A stretch of DNA of 64,000 bases from Trissonchulus latispiculum (taxonomy: Eukaryota; Nematoda; Enoplea; Enoplida; Ironidae): positions 62,001 through 126,000 of the forward strand of contig JASAND010026798.1 of assembly GCA_030248195.1 (NCBI GenBank). The letters run 5' to 3'. Of this stretch, positions 20,251-31,666 are shown in pieces. How positions within the stretch are numbered: the first letter of the stretch is position 1; the number at the start of each line of letters is the position of its first letter. The translations under genes were made by a program, and so were the position numbers. Below the pieces are notes generated by a model. The model ran no database searches and was not told the DNA's origin. It worked only from the letters and a program-made list of their open reading frames with translations.

Positions 20251-22037
20251 CCGCGACCCTGCCTGCGACCCAAATTTGCTGTGGCTGCGACCACCTACGC
20301 TCGCAACTACAGCTCGCATGCTAATTTTGCGCCAAAAAATTTGAGTTATTAATCTCGTGTTTTCAAATTAAATTCACAAACAAATTCGTATATATCTCTT
20401 TTGCTGAAATATACCTGCTTGATCATAGCATTTTGTATATGTTGGCAGCTGTATCGAATTGGCCTTGGATAAAATTTTTTTGTGAAAATATTAAAACTTA
20501 AGCCAGGTCAAAATTCACAAACAGGACTTCCGGTGCCAGTGACTGTAAGACATAAGATCTGTGAACAGCCGAATTGAGACGTATTGTGACGTATAAATAC
20601 TTGTTCATAAGCGTTCTAACTAAAACGGATCCGATTGACTCATTACTTACCTTAAGTCAAATTTTGTGTGTGACGTGATATTTGAGATCTCAGGGTGCAG
20701 CTTAATCTAGCGTTATAAAGCTTATGCTTTGCTTATATTTCACTAAAATGAAATGCATATGACTGGCAAGTATCTACTGTTACTGACATGCACAAATGAG
20801 TGTTACCGTAACAAAGTAGCCAGCCGCCTGAGATTTTGGTGAGGTTCCGAACAACTAACAGGCTAGTTAAACGAGGAACGGTATGGAGTCAGTCATACTC
20901 TACTCTTTCTATCATTTACTTTTGGCTGATATGCTTAGGTGTTTCAGTGTTAGGCCAGTGTTAGGTGTTAGGTTTTCAGTGTTTCAGCATTCTAAACTGC
21001 ACAATCATTTTCAAAGTATATTCAAGGTAATACTGAACATAGGAAAATGCCTAAAGCCGTCCTTACGGAAAATGGTAGTGGCTAAGTGTACCCCATACAC
21101 TACGGAAGGAATGTTTCCCCTTTTAGGGGTTACTTGTTTTAGATTGTCTTAAAAACGTGCACAATATGCAAATTAGTTTGCAAATTGCTTGCCAGTTTAC
21201 AAGCTATGATTGAACTAAATCAAGCAGCTTTTTTCTTGGTGCAAGTACACAGCTATGCCTATTGCCTAGTTATTTTTACTAACCTACATAGGAATCTCCC
21301 AACCTAAATTCTCAAATCAACTTACTACATATCTTATCCCCGAACGTTTCACGTTTCTCAAATCTCGCTAAATTTTGATAAAATTTTGTATGCATTCTTT
21401 CAGTCACTGAAACAGAAACTGAAACTGATAAGACTTTGGCTAACCAACTGAAATTTATTATATTAGAAAGTGTACTGACATTTAAACTGAAACTACCCTG
21501 ATTTTAGAACTGACAAGGATTAGCTGAATCAAAAAACGGACTTCAACTTCTTTGTCTACGCCCCAGAAATTCTCAGTTATTCAACAAGATCGATAACACA
21601 TTTTTGGTTCAGCTGGATTCCACCTTGGAAGACTTAATTTAAGACTTTGAACAATTACAACTTTTGTTGCCAACCTGTTAGACGTGTGTTGGGGAAAAGG
21701 CACACAAGGCTTGAGGTGAATTCGTTCAGTTTTGCTAAAGTTAACATCAAGTGATCAGAGAACAGCAAGCTAATTAACAAACTGGGGTTACAGAACAGAA
21801 ACACAAAGAATCGTACGACAAGACAGTTGCAGTATTAAACTTAACAGGTACAGCTGTTGAATCCTTAAAAACTAGGCCTACATAGCAATTTCTTTTACGA
21901 TTCTACGTCAGGATGATGCTCCTTTTAGGGGCCTACTTGTTTAATTCCCCCGATATGGTTATCATTTAAAAGCTATTATACAACTCTTTTGCACTTTTAC
22001 TGTGTAAACACTGTGCATATAAATCAGATAATGCACA
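20251..22037. other. No gene seen
   Basis: AT-rich noncoding sequence. A small 89-codon frame at 20883-21152 has no recognisable feature. The phrase around 21545-21620 resembles part of the inverted-repeat element at 48890-49325. Confidence 0.45.
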
Positions 22038-22077
22038 GTGCAGCGTGCGTATAACTAAGTTATACGAACGCTGCACG
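22038..22077. repeat. 40-bp near-perfect palindrome
   Basis: GTGCAGCGTGCGTATAACT is followed directly by its near-exact inverse. Its GCGTGCGTATAA word recurs in the larger hairpin at 22318-22495, so the two are probably related. Confidence 0.7.
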
Positions 22078-22317
22078 CCGGGAGGACTGACCCTAATCTA
22101 AGTTGCTGAAGCATACAGATTCCTGCATGCTTCAGCAGTGCGTACAGCAGAGCCCCAACCTAGAGAGCTCTGCTGCACACCAAAAAGTAGGTCTCCCAGC
22201 CATGGCAAGCAATAATTTTGCTTCCACTTTATGTTCAAAATTTGTCTAAACTTAGCTGTCAGCTGCAACATAAATGAGTAAGGTTTCATCAATTAAGGAT
22301 ATGTTTAATCGTTGTAT

Positions 22318-22495
22318 AAGTACTTTACAACACACCTTAGCGTTGTTCACTAATTTCTACTGCGTACGTCGTATGGGAAGCCCTCGTGTGTGGCACTCGT
22401 GCGCTTCGCGCACTCGTGCCCCACACTCGAAGCTTCCCACACGGCGTGCGTATAAATCAGTGAATGCACGCTAAGGTGTGCTATAAAGTATACTT
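22318..22495. repeat. Full-length hairpin (178-bp foldback MITE)
   Basis: The two halves are reverse complements along nearly their whole length: ACACACCTTAGCG on the left and CGCTAAGGTGTG on the right, closing at the tight centre GCGCTTCGCGC. No spacer is left, so the DNA could extrude as a cruciform. Confidence 0.8.
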
Positions 22496-23202
22496 GACGA
22501 ACTGAAGACGTTTTGTAATACAATTCAATTGCAGATGCAAAACATGCAGCAGGAACAACTCTAGTCGATCATGGAAACAAAATTTTGAATGCGCTAAAAT
22601 TTTAGAGAAATTTAATAATTCAACTAATTAATATTAATATTAAATATTTTCCGTAATTCAATCCCGATATGCCGGTTATTCTAAATTTCAGTTCTTTTTA
22701 TTTTTCTTTCCAAATCCGATGTTAAAAAGAATACATTGTTGGAGTTTGCTCTAAAGGCGAGTTTGCAATAAACGACCGATTGAATGCAAAATTTTGGTCG
22801 TACAATAGCATGTACAAAAATGCGTCGGGTGGATTTTGCAGACTTCCGCCTGCATTTCCGAGCCAACGCTCTTTGGCGAAAAATTTTCATTCCAATTTCA
22901 GAGAATGGAGAACTTTTAATCATACCAGAATAAGTACACTCTCAGCGGCACTGAATTTAAAAGCGGGTCGGACTGTCCAAAAATTAATTACCTGAAAATA
23001 TTAGAGATCAATCAATACCATTTAACGGTTTTTATGTGTACACTTTTAACATTTATTTACCCAGAGAAAGAAATAGGAAAACTCAATAATTGAATATTCG
23101 ACTTTTGAACAAAGTTCAGATGAACGATTTTGAAAATTTCTTCGAAGAAAATTGGCAATGTAATGTAAAAAAAATTGGCACAAATTTCCAAATTTTGCCT
23201 GA
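22496..23202. other. No gene seen
   Basis: AT-rich noncoding sequence with frequent stops. The phrase ATAAACGACC near 22768 recurs near 43815 as an apparent old repeat fragment. Confidence 0.45.
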
Positions 23203-23342
23203 TTTGCCGGATCGGCGATCCGGGAAAATTAAGCCGATCCGATCCGGGCGATCCGATCCGAAAATTTGTCGATCCGATCCGATCCGATCCGACCCCGGAT
23301 CGGTCGATCCGATCCGATCCGCCGATCCGATCCACATCACTA
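23203..23342 (-). repeat. (GATCC)n array, right copy
   Basis: GATCCGATCC words with a central ACCCCGGATCGG end in ATCCACATCACTA, the inverse of the start at 9234. Confidence 0.8.
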
Positions 23343-23344
23343 CT

Positions 23345-23520
23345 ATTAACTCTGTGCTGGTGTGAGGACCTAAATAAGCAGAGTTCAATTTGTCCTTGAA
23401 TTGACCGTGTCTATTGTTAAGAGAGTCCAACTCAACCCAGCAGGGAGCTACTTAACGAGTCATTAAAAGTCATTAAGGATTAAATTTTGTTGGGTCCCCA
23501 CGAGAGGCACAGAAGCCAAG
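23345..23520 (-). repeat. Repeat A, right copy (inverted)
   Basis: Reverse complement of 8690-8870, including TTGTTGGGTCCCCACGAGAG. It directly abuts the (GATCC)n terminus. Confidence 0.8.
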
Positions 23521-23540
23521 CTGAATTTTGGACTCTGTAG

Positions 23541-25079
23541 CAGGGATGGAAACTGGGTCACCTTTTGTGACCCATGACCTACTCGACCCAAACACAAATT
23601 TGACCCAGACCCAAGGTGACCCATAAAATTTTAAAATTTAGTGACCCAGACCCAAATGACCCAAACGGTTTCGTGACCCGAACCCAACTGACCCAAGAAT
23701 TTTTGTGACCCAGACCCATATGACCCAATGGAATAACGTACATAGATTGACCCTAACCGAGACTTCCCCGCTGTGCAGTGTTTTTTAACTTTCTTTCTTG
23801 ATTTTTGAAAAAATGCAAGAATAAGTACATTCCACTTATTTTTGAAACTAGATCCATACTTTGTTTTTCTTACAAAAAAACCAGCTAAACGGAGATCTGA
23901 GTGGTTGATGCTGTATACTTTTAAAATCTACCGAAATGTCTCCATCTTAGTATACGTGCTTTTACTATGTGACCCAACTCATATAGAATGGCAGAGCAGG
24001 TGACACATAACTCTAGTGATTTCCGGGAAATGACTAGTAAATTTAACTGATTAGTTAGTGATAGTTAGTTAGTTAGTTAGTGATCGCTCCGAAGACACAA
24101 AAATTTTTCAGAAATGGTGGGTTTACCTTTAAAACTAGGCTACTTCTTTTTAGTGTTATAGCACCCTCGACGAAGTCGCGCTTCGAAAAGTGGGCGTTTC
24201 CGTTCGGGGTGGATTTAGCAGATTTTTGACATCTGGCTAGCAGCTGCATAGTTACACCTATATTCATTCGAAAGATCGCATTATGCCCTACAGTTTTGCT
24301 TTTCGAAGCAACTTTCTAGCTTTTCTCTATTGTGAGATATAGCCAACAAACTCATATTTTAGCGTCAAAAACTTGCCATTATTTGCAGAAATCAAATAAT
24401 CCATCACTTCTCGAGCTACGCAGGCCGTAAAATTAAACTAAATTTGTCGATTATTTGGTAAGGCCAGCTATTCGAGGGGTGATCATTACCCAACAGTTAT
24501 TTCTTTGTCTGTAATGATTAAAAATGCAGTTTTTGCGAAAATTCGACCGATGTTTTTCCAGCGATTGTGGGGCATGTAATATACACGCGCTGTAGAATTG
24601 CCCTTTAACAGATATGTTTTGCACAAAAATACCCCGAGAGCCTTTTTAGTTGCCCCGAATACTGATTTTTAGCTAAAGTAAAGTTTGACAAAGTTGATGC
24701 ATGCAAAATTACAATAAACAAATCTAATTTGAAATTTTTGACACCCGCGCCTAATTTGAAATTTTTGACCCCGCGCAAAATTTTCGTTGGCTGTATAGGC
24801 CACGGTCGCATCCATTGCCCATGTATGAAACTAGCTAAACTTCCACCACGAAAATTGAAACTTCAAAGATTTGGCAAGACCCCTGTGACCCATACCCAAA
24901 ATACCCCACTAAAATTGCTGACCCAGACCCAAAGTGACCCATAGGAAGCTTGACCCAGACCTACCCTGACCCAAAGGCTTTCCGAAATTGGTGACCAGTG
25001 AACCACCCAGTGAACCATGCAAAACTAGCGACCCAAACGACCCATGACCCAATGACCCGCGACCCAGTTTCCATCCCTA
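23541..25079. mobile_element. hAT-type element, 1.54 kb, 8-bp target duplications
   Basis: The left end is CAGGGATGGAAACTGGGTC and the right end is the inverse of TAGGGATGGAAACTGGGTC. The 8-mer CTCTGTAG is identical at 23533-23540 and 25080-25087. Both ends are runs of GACCCA words. There is no transposase frame, so it is non-autonomous. It inserted next to repeat A. Confidence 0.85.
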
Positions 25080-25504
25080 CTCTGTAGCGCCGAATTGGTG
25101 GCATCAAGACTACATGTTGCATCTCTTGTACCAAATTTAAACCCTTTTCATCGCTTTTCACAAAACTAATTATAAACCAAATATTGTTTTCCAAAATGGG
25201 TGATTCAATAAAATTATGCAAATAAATCCATAAGAAGTTACTGATAAATCAACTGGAAGGCTTGACCTGGACGTTTATGCTACGGCCCACTACGACTCAG
25301 GATTAAAGAATTAAAGTATTCGATACAGTAGTGTGGGTATTTAAGCTTTTAACTGGGTACCAGGAGTGTTCAAAAACATGATCATCCCGAAAATTTCCTA
25401 GAACCGTTGAGCCACAAACTTTTGACATCACCTTTGCAGGCCTTTACAGAAGAAATTTAGGGGAAGGTTTCCAACAAAAGTGGTCCACGGACTCATGTTG
25501 TCTA

Positions 25505-26060
25505 CAAAATGTATCTGTGGTAGCAAAACTGCATATGTTGGCAAATGTGCACGTTTTCCTGTCATTTTGGGCAAGCAGCACTTTCTCCAGCCGAAGACGG
25601 GCCAAACTGTTCTGGAAAGGCCGCATGTCAAGTTTAGCCAATTTTAACTACACGTTTAACTACACTACTACTTGTGAGCGTCTCAGTGAGATAATAGTGT
25701 GAAAATAAATCAAGAAAGGCCATTAGATGAAGAAACTGACTAATTGAAATTAAAATAACATTGACCAAAATTACTAAAACTACTGAAAATTTTCATCATT
25801 ACCCCTATATTTGTGCAATATTTAGAGGGACGGTTTCATCAATCAGTGTTGTTTTAGACGTTCCTCAGTTTTGCCAACGTTAGATTGACAAAACTCACTG
25901 AGACGCTCACAAGTGCAGTTGTGCCATTGAAAATTGGCTAAACTTGACATGTGCGCTTTCCAAAACAGTGTGTCCAGTTTTCGGCTGGAGGAAGTGCAGT
26001 TTGTCCAAAATGACTGGCAAATGTGCAAATTTGCCATCATGTGCAGTTTGCTACCACATA
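25505..26060. repeat. Foldback element with ~190-bp arms
   Basis: The arms are about 25505-25695 and 25880-26060. The left arm words TGTCAAGTTTAGCCAATTTT and GTGAGCGTCTCAGTGAG recur inverted in the right arm with modest divergence. The spacer is about 185 bp. No coding content is supported. Confidence 0.8.
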
Positions 26061-26085
26061 TCCATTATATAGATAAGATTACATA

Positions 26086-26649
26086 GGCCCTATTTCTTTA
26101 AAGATTAAACGGATTAGATTAAAATTAATCCGCATTAAAGAAATAGCACCTCGGATTAAGCGGATTAAGATTTAATCCAATGAGTTAAACGAGTTAAACG
26201 GATTAACTTTAGTCCTATTTCTTTAATGCACCTAGGATTAAGATTTTAATCTAAGCCTGTTTCTTTATTCACACTTCGGATAAAAAACTCAACGAGTTAA
26301 TTTTAATCCGACCTGCTTAATCGCTGTTTCTTTAAAGATTAATTTTAATCCGTTTAATCCTCCGCCTGCATTTTCCACTAACTTTTAATCCTCGTGCAGC
26401 TACGCGGATTAAACGGATTAAAAGCAGGTCGGATTGAAATTTTTAATCCCTGTTTCTTAAATGGCGGATTAAATGGGTTAAAATCAACTCGTTTAATCCG
26501 CAGATTAAAAAAGGTTGGATTAAAGCTGGTTAATTTTAATCCTTTTAATCGGGTTAATCATGTATTAAAGAAATAGAAATTAAAATTTTAATCCGGCTGA
26601 TTTTTAATCCGTTTAATCCGACCATTTTATTCTTTAAAGAAATAGGCCC
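26086..26649. repeat. 564-bp MITE made of GGATTAAA/TTTAATCC words
   Basis: The 18-bp terminal repeats are GGCCCTATTTCTTTAAAG and the inverse of GGGCCTATTTCTTTAAAG. ATA flanks both sides (26083-26085, 26650-26652). Nearly the whole interior consists of CGGATTAAA and TTTAATCCG in both orientations. Confidence 0.8.
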
Positions 26650-26652
26650 ATA

Positions 26653-27402
26653 GATGATGAAAAACACCCTTTAAACTGTTGAAGAGGCAGTGAAACTGAA
26701 TCTTAGCTTAATCTTAATCTTAACTGAAACTGAAGCTAACACAGGTATTAAAAATTCAACACTAGACTCATGCGCCAACTGCAAACAGTCATACATACCT
26801 ACCGTACCTACCAAATACGAGGATAACAGAACTCAACGAACTCCTGAACAATTTAGCAAATCAATTTCACGGTGCATAATTTTCAAGGCACAAAGAATGA
26901 CTTGTCAAATTCAGTTAGAATTCGTTCATTTTTATGGGTTAGCACAAATTGCAACTGTCATCCTAAAGCATTGTTAACTGCAACAGAAACATTACAAAAG
27001 AAAATATGAAAAAGCGGCACACTTTTGAACCTTTAGGAAATTTGAATTTCGTTCAAGACTTCAGTTAAAGTTCCCCAAACTGTTACTATTGAATTTTCAA
27101 TCATTTTTGATAGATATTGCCATACATTAACTGATTAACCCTCTACTGCCCAAGACTTGTCGGGGAAATCGGCTCAAAATCACTAATTTTATATTTTTTG
27201 TCTGCCATTTTTCACTGGGAGCACGCAGAGAGATCGTACTACCACCAATGAAATGAAGCATTTTGAAAAATAGTGATGAAAGCAAATAGCGTGCCCAACG
27301 AAAAAGCATAAAGAGATAGCATGAAATAAAATCGAAGCAAGATACAGAGGAACAGTAGTACAATGTGTGTACGAACTTTGATCGTTTATAGCTGATTGGA
27401 GT
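26653..27402. other. No gene seen
   Basis: Noncoding. Bases 27180-27270 resemble 36600-36700, a short old repeat shared by the two places. The region borders the broken 3' side of the gypsy integrase. Confidence 0.45.
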
Positions 27403-27843
27403 TTATAGCTCCGCCCGCTCGTTGGGCATAGCAAAAGCCTCCGCGTAGCGCGTGAGGTAATCAACTATACACAGCACGCAAGTATTGCCTCTATTAGTTT
27501 CCTTCTGTGTAAAGTGCATCACATCCATGGCCACGACGTCTAACGGTCGGCGTACCACCACCGTATTCTGCATTGTAGCTTGATGTCTAAACGGCCCTTG
27601 ATTAAACTTTGCACAGGGCTTACACTGAGCAATAAAGTCCTCTAGATCTTGAGAGATTCGAGGCCACCAATATCGTGTTTCTAGGCTGGCCATTGCATTT
27701 TGATGAGCCCGATGGCCACCCGTTGTAAAATCAGAATGAACCTCCTGCAAGAGTTGCTCTCGCTGGATCTTAGGCACTACCACAGTAGGAAACGGCAATC
27801 CTCTATGTTCGGCATGTTTATTCAGATGCCAACGATATAACAC
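27403..27843 (-). pseudogene. int: Retrotransposon integrase N-terminal part
   Basis: An open stretch of 146 codons includes an H-H-C-C zinc-binding domain: two histidines in HSDFTTGGH and two cysteines in CKPC, with YWWPRI between them. The start of the catalytic core follows, with the first aspartate in VVAMDVMHF and then CIVDYLTRYAEAF. The later D and E are absent because the element ends here, apparently cut by another repeat. No integrase activity is possible from this fragment. Confidence 0.85.
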
Positions 27844-28103
27844 CCCATCTCTAATAAAAAATGTAGATCGTAACTTCTGGGGGGAGACTTCCTACACCCC
27901 AGGCACTGGGTAGACCTCGTAGTCAGTTAAGATATCTTCCGATGGTGCAAAGATTACTGTTTGATTCACGGCCGGTTTGGCTGCGCCTTCGAGGTATCAT
28001 GACTTCCGAGCGAGGAGGCAATTTACGAGTCTCTCGTACACAGTAATACACTGTGCATGAAACCGCAATACTGAGCTATTAGCTATATGTTAGCTATATA
28101 TTA

Positions 28104-28108
28104 TATAG

Positions 28109-28141
<33 letters not shown>
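28104..28141. repeat. (TA)n tract at the RT deletion junction
   Basis: About 19 TA units lie exactly between the last protease codons and the remaining integrase side. Confidence 0.8.
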
Positions 28142-28143
<2 letters not shown>

Positions 28144-28145
<2 letters not shown>

Positions 28146-28712
28146 CTAGAGCTTGCAGGTCACCTGGTGTAAGCAACGGAACTTTCTTCTTGTCACACAA
28201 CAGGATATGTTGGTGTGGGAAGACCACCCAGTTATGGTCTGCTTGAAAATCGTATCCAATAATAAAACCCTGTTGTATACTATTCGTCACGTTAAAGGTG
28301 TATTCGTACCAAATACCAAGTAACTTGAAAGGAATCTTAACCGTACCCAAAATAGCAAGGCTACGATCGTCGGCCGCGTGGCCACTTCCGTAGCTTTGGT
28401 CACATCCAAGTGGAACCGTCCGTTAGCATTAATCTGATCAAAGAATTGCTTAGACAATAAACAAATGTTGGCACCTGTGTCCAACAAAGCGAAAGTCTTA
28501 ATGCCTTTGACCTCCACGATGACGTATGGACTTTTCTTCAGTGATATATGGGTGCACTGGGAGACGAAGAATTGAGAAGTTCCGTTCAGGACCGATAATA
28601 CTGCTCTATTCAGATGTTTATTAGTGGTTGCGGGTTGCCCGCCAACCTTCTCTGGGTCAACGTCGTCTACCTCTAAGTTGAGGTCCACTCCTCTAAGTTG
28701 AGGTCCACTCAC
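28144..28712 (-). pseudogene. pro: Retrotransposon aspartic protease
   Basis: ALLDTGANICLL carries an intact D-T-G active site, followed by SKQFFD. In a shifted frame come FIIGYDF (the conserved late protease motif) and PLLTPGDLQALA. One frameshift near 28340 splits the domain. It matches the plus-strand relic at 5960-6410 throughout. Confidence 0.8.
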
Positions 28713-29478
28713 CTTACTGGGGTAATGGCTGCTCTCAGTTGTTCTTCTAAGTCCGAGTTACCCAGCTCGTTTACAATATCCGCTGAAGTCACTTTAGTAG
28801 GTATTGCATCTGCAAGCGTATTTTCCACGGTCGCTGATTCTAGTACAGCAGAAGTAACATCTGCCTGCGCGGCCACAGGCTCATCATCAATTGGTGTACT
28901 GTCCTGGACAATGTTCTCGTTCGGGTCGTTTAATTGGACTCCCCGTCTGCCCTTCCGGGGTTGAGGAAGGTCCTCTGACCAGATTGGTTGGTCAGGTTCA
29001 CGAAAAGTTCCTTTTTGTTGAAGTTCTATGGTACGCTCGTAATCCTTCTGTACAAATTCAGCCAAAGGTTGCTCAAAAGCCTGTGTCGATTGGCGTACCT
29101 AATCCGTTACGGATGTTACGTTAACCGCCAACTGTTGAATCTGTTCGCCGATAGACTGAGCGACCACGTGCGCTTGTTGGACAGCTTGATTAACCGCTGC
29201 CCAACCTTGTCGGATTATCGCATATTCCGGAGTTTCTAACAGGGCGAACATGTTATGGGTAGATATACCGGGTTGCCCCGGCGTTTTCGGACGCTTCGTC
29301 CCTTTTTTACCTGTTCCCATCCTCCTTGGGTTTCCTTGCGCAATTTCAAAGGTGTTACCGGAGTAGCTCCAGTCCTATGAACTTCAACCGGTGCTAGCGT
29401 TAGTCCCGAGTTACTAGATTCATCATCCGAGACGTCCGTTTCCGTTAGCTCTTTCCGACTAGGGCTATTCACTGTTGA

Positions 29479-30372
29479 TCATGGTTTCAAGGCGCTCGGC
29501 CTTTTGGGTGGAGAAGCACCAGTACTTACGATACTGGGCGTCTTCTTCGTAGGAATGGGCGTTTTTGGCACGGCCAATTCTGACACTTGGGTTTCCCCAG
29601 TGCTTACTGCTGAAAGCCCATTACCCGTGGGCTGGTATTCCCCAGGGCTTTTACCTTGCTCCTCATTTACAGAGGCCTGGTTTTCCCCAGGGCTTTTGCG
29701 ATGAGCCCCAGCTCCCGAATGGTTCTCTGTTCGGGTTGACGTCCATTGTTGTAAAGGCCGAATGACCTCGATGGGGTCTGTTTGTACCTCCTTCGAGGTA
29801 GATGTTTTCCTTTGCCTCCGAGTCGGGCCCGCGCCAGGTTGCCTAGCACGAGTCTGCGCCGCCATGACTGCGGAATTTTCCTGCCACTTCATGGCCTTAC
29901 GCACTGTAGAGTGCATATTCCATTCAGTACCAGGTGCTCGTTTCCACCGCCTATTATATGGGACGGTACGTTGGGAAGCTCCTCCGTCACCAAAAAGTTT
30001 CACTTCTTTACGCCATCGGTTCCAATATTTGTATGGCCGGAGGTTGCCTTCGCCATCGTAGACTACGTCACCTCCGTCCGGGAAGCCTCCATTTGCGAGA
30101 ACCACTTCCTCTTCCGGGAACCATTCAGCCCGTCTACGTACTTGCTTGCAGGTTTTACACGGACATTTCCATGGGTTCACATCCCGATTCGTGTCTTTAT
30201 TCAAATACACGCACACAGGTTCCTGATCCCGTATAGGAAGGGGGTCGCCTCCTTTACACTCACTTTCCGAGTCACTACGCCATAGACCTCCATAATTCCA
30301 ATAAGGCTCATTACTAGGCTTGTTAGTAAGGTTAGAATTAGTAACAATAAAGGCTTGCACCGCACATACCAT
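29479..30372 (-). pseudogene. Polyprotein segment with the GGFP/WRK module, 297 codons
   Basis: The longest open piece of this element. After an acidic start come clustered cysteines (CPCKTC), WFPEEEVVLANGGFPDGG, a DGEGN block, YKYWNRWRKEVK and FGDGGA, then basic and Ser/Pro-rich sequence with QTDPIE. It matches the two copies in the plus-strand element. I know no named domain for it. Conservation of glycine, tryptophan and cysteine residues between decayed copies suggests it was under selection when the elements were active. Confidence 0.6.
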
Positions 30373-30742
30373 TTCACCAGACGGTTTTGTGAGGGAGGGT
30401 GAGGGACACGGGTCCAGGTCTACTGCCCGCGCCCCGCATTCTCGTTTCCCGGTTCCGGGAAACCTTCGTACCGACGTGGGCCTACATAACCCCTGCTAAT
30501 GGAGCGGGGTCTGACTGGTTGTTGTCGTTGATTCCTTCGATCCTGCTGGCCTTGCTGTCGTTGTGGATCCTGCTGGTTACGCTGGTCCTGATTCCTTTTC
30601 CTTTGGTTCCGCTGATCTTCCTCATAGCGGCTCCGGGCAGGGGGTCACCCTCCTGTCCTCTGTACCGGTACTGCGTCTGGGTATTACCCCGTGCCTGGTT
30701 CTGACCCTGATCATTCTGATTCAGGGATTGCAAGTAGTCTGG

Positions 30743-30785
30743 GCACTGTTGTCGCCTATGGCCGACCAGACCGGAATACCAACAC
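30743..30785 (-). pseudogene. gag: Gag zinc knuckle with a lost cysteine
   Basis: The peptide reads C-W-Y-S, then H, then C, with the spacing of C-x2-C-x4-H-x4-C, but the second cysteine is serine. The plus-strand copy at 3613 keeps all four ligands. Confidence 0.7.
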
Positions 30786-31041
30786 CTGCCCATGGCCTGC
30801 CGTGGTGGTGGCCGTTCGTCGTTACGTTGATAACCCTGGTTACGGTTCTGATTCTGATTCTGGCTCTGGTGTTGTGGCCGCTGCTGGTTCTGCTGGGGTC
30901 TCCCTGTGTAGCATTATAGCATTGTGGGCCCTGACTTTGGGCGCTAAGGACCGTAACAGCCTGTTCTTTGTCCAGTTCTACCTGCACTGACTCCACAATA
31001 TGTAGAGCCCGAGTTATCAAATCGTTTTCCCGTACATGAGG

Positions 31042-31642
31042 TCAGAATTGAATGTCAGCCAGCGGGGCAGCCATTCGAGATCGCAAGTCTGATTTCAGGC
31101 CTCTTTTGAACTGAGCAACCACTTTCTTTTCTCGATCAAACCCAGGTTCAAAGGGAAAGGCTTGTACCGCTAGCAAGCGCAACGCTGCCATGAAATCGTG
31201 TGGTTTTTCCTGAGGCTCCTGCATCCGGCTATAGAATTGCTCTGCGTACTGTTCCGTAGTAACGGGCAAAGGTTCGTATAATTGCCGGATCCTAGTCACT
31301 AGGTCTTCGAAGGTGTCAGGTGGGCATGGAGTCATAGACTCTTTAACTTTGTCGTCGAGTAAAGGTCCACAAGATTCGATACTTCATGCTTGCAGGAACA
31401 TCATGGACCTTTACTGTTGTTTCAAAGTTCGCCAGCCAGCTGGTAAACTTGATGCTACTCTGCGAACCTTGAAAGGGTTCAACCCCATTAAAGCTCTTAA
31501 GATATTCGCCCAGATGTTTAAAGCTCTCATATGATGATGGTTCTCGATGCTCCGACGGACATGGTCGTTGCGACCGCTCTCGACGAGAGTCAGGGTAGTC
31601 CCGATCGCGTGAGTAGTGTCTAGGGCTAGACGTTCTACGCAC
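31042..31642 (-). pseudogene. gag: Gag capsid-like region
   Basis: Two open pieces in different frames together cover a Retrotrans_gag-type region: FTSWLANFE and KYRILW in the upstream part, then FYSRMQEPQEKPHDFMAAL and QFKRGLKSDLRSRM in the downstream part. A frameshift and a stop near 31340 separate them. Confidence 0.7.
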
Positions 31643-31666
31643 TGGTGATAGCGACAGATAGCCCCG

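Larger units (their letters stand above)
9234..23342. mobile_element. Possible 14.1-kb hAT-type unit (tentative)
   Basis: The left edge begins TAGTGATGTGGATCGG and the right edge is its exact inverse. The neighbouring 8-mers are CTAGTAAC (9226-9233) and CTATTAAC (23343-23350), which match at 7 of 8 positions, as expected for an old hAT target duplication. Two complete younger elements are nested inside. No hAT transposase is seen. The alternative is two separate inverted copies of a composite of repeat A plus (GATCC)n, which would also explain the matching flanks. Confidence 0.4.

Noticed and set aside
29504..30285. Overlapping plus-strand frames of 66-167 codons
   Set aside because: They mirror the minus-strand gypsy polyprotein, which has recognisable motifs, while the plus-strand translations do not.
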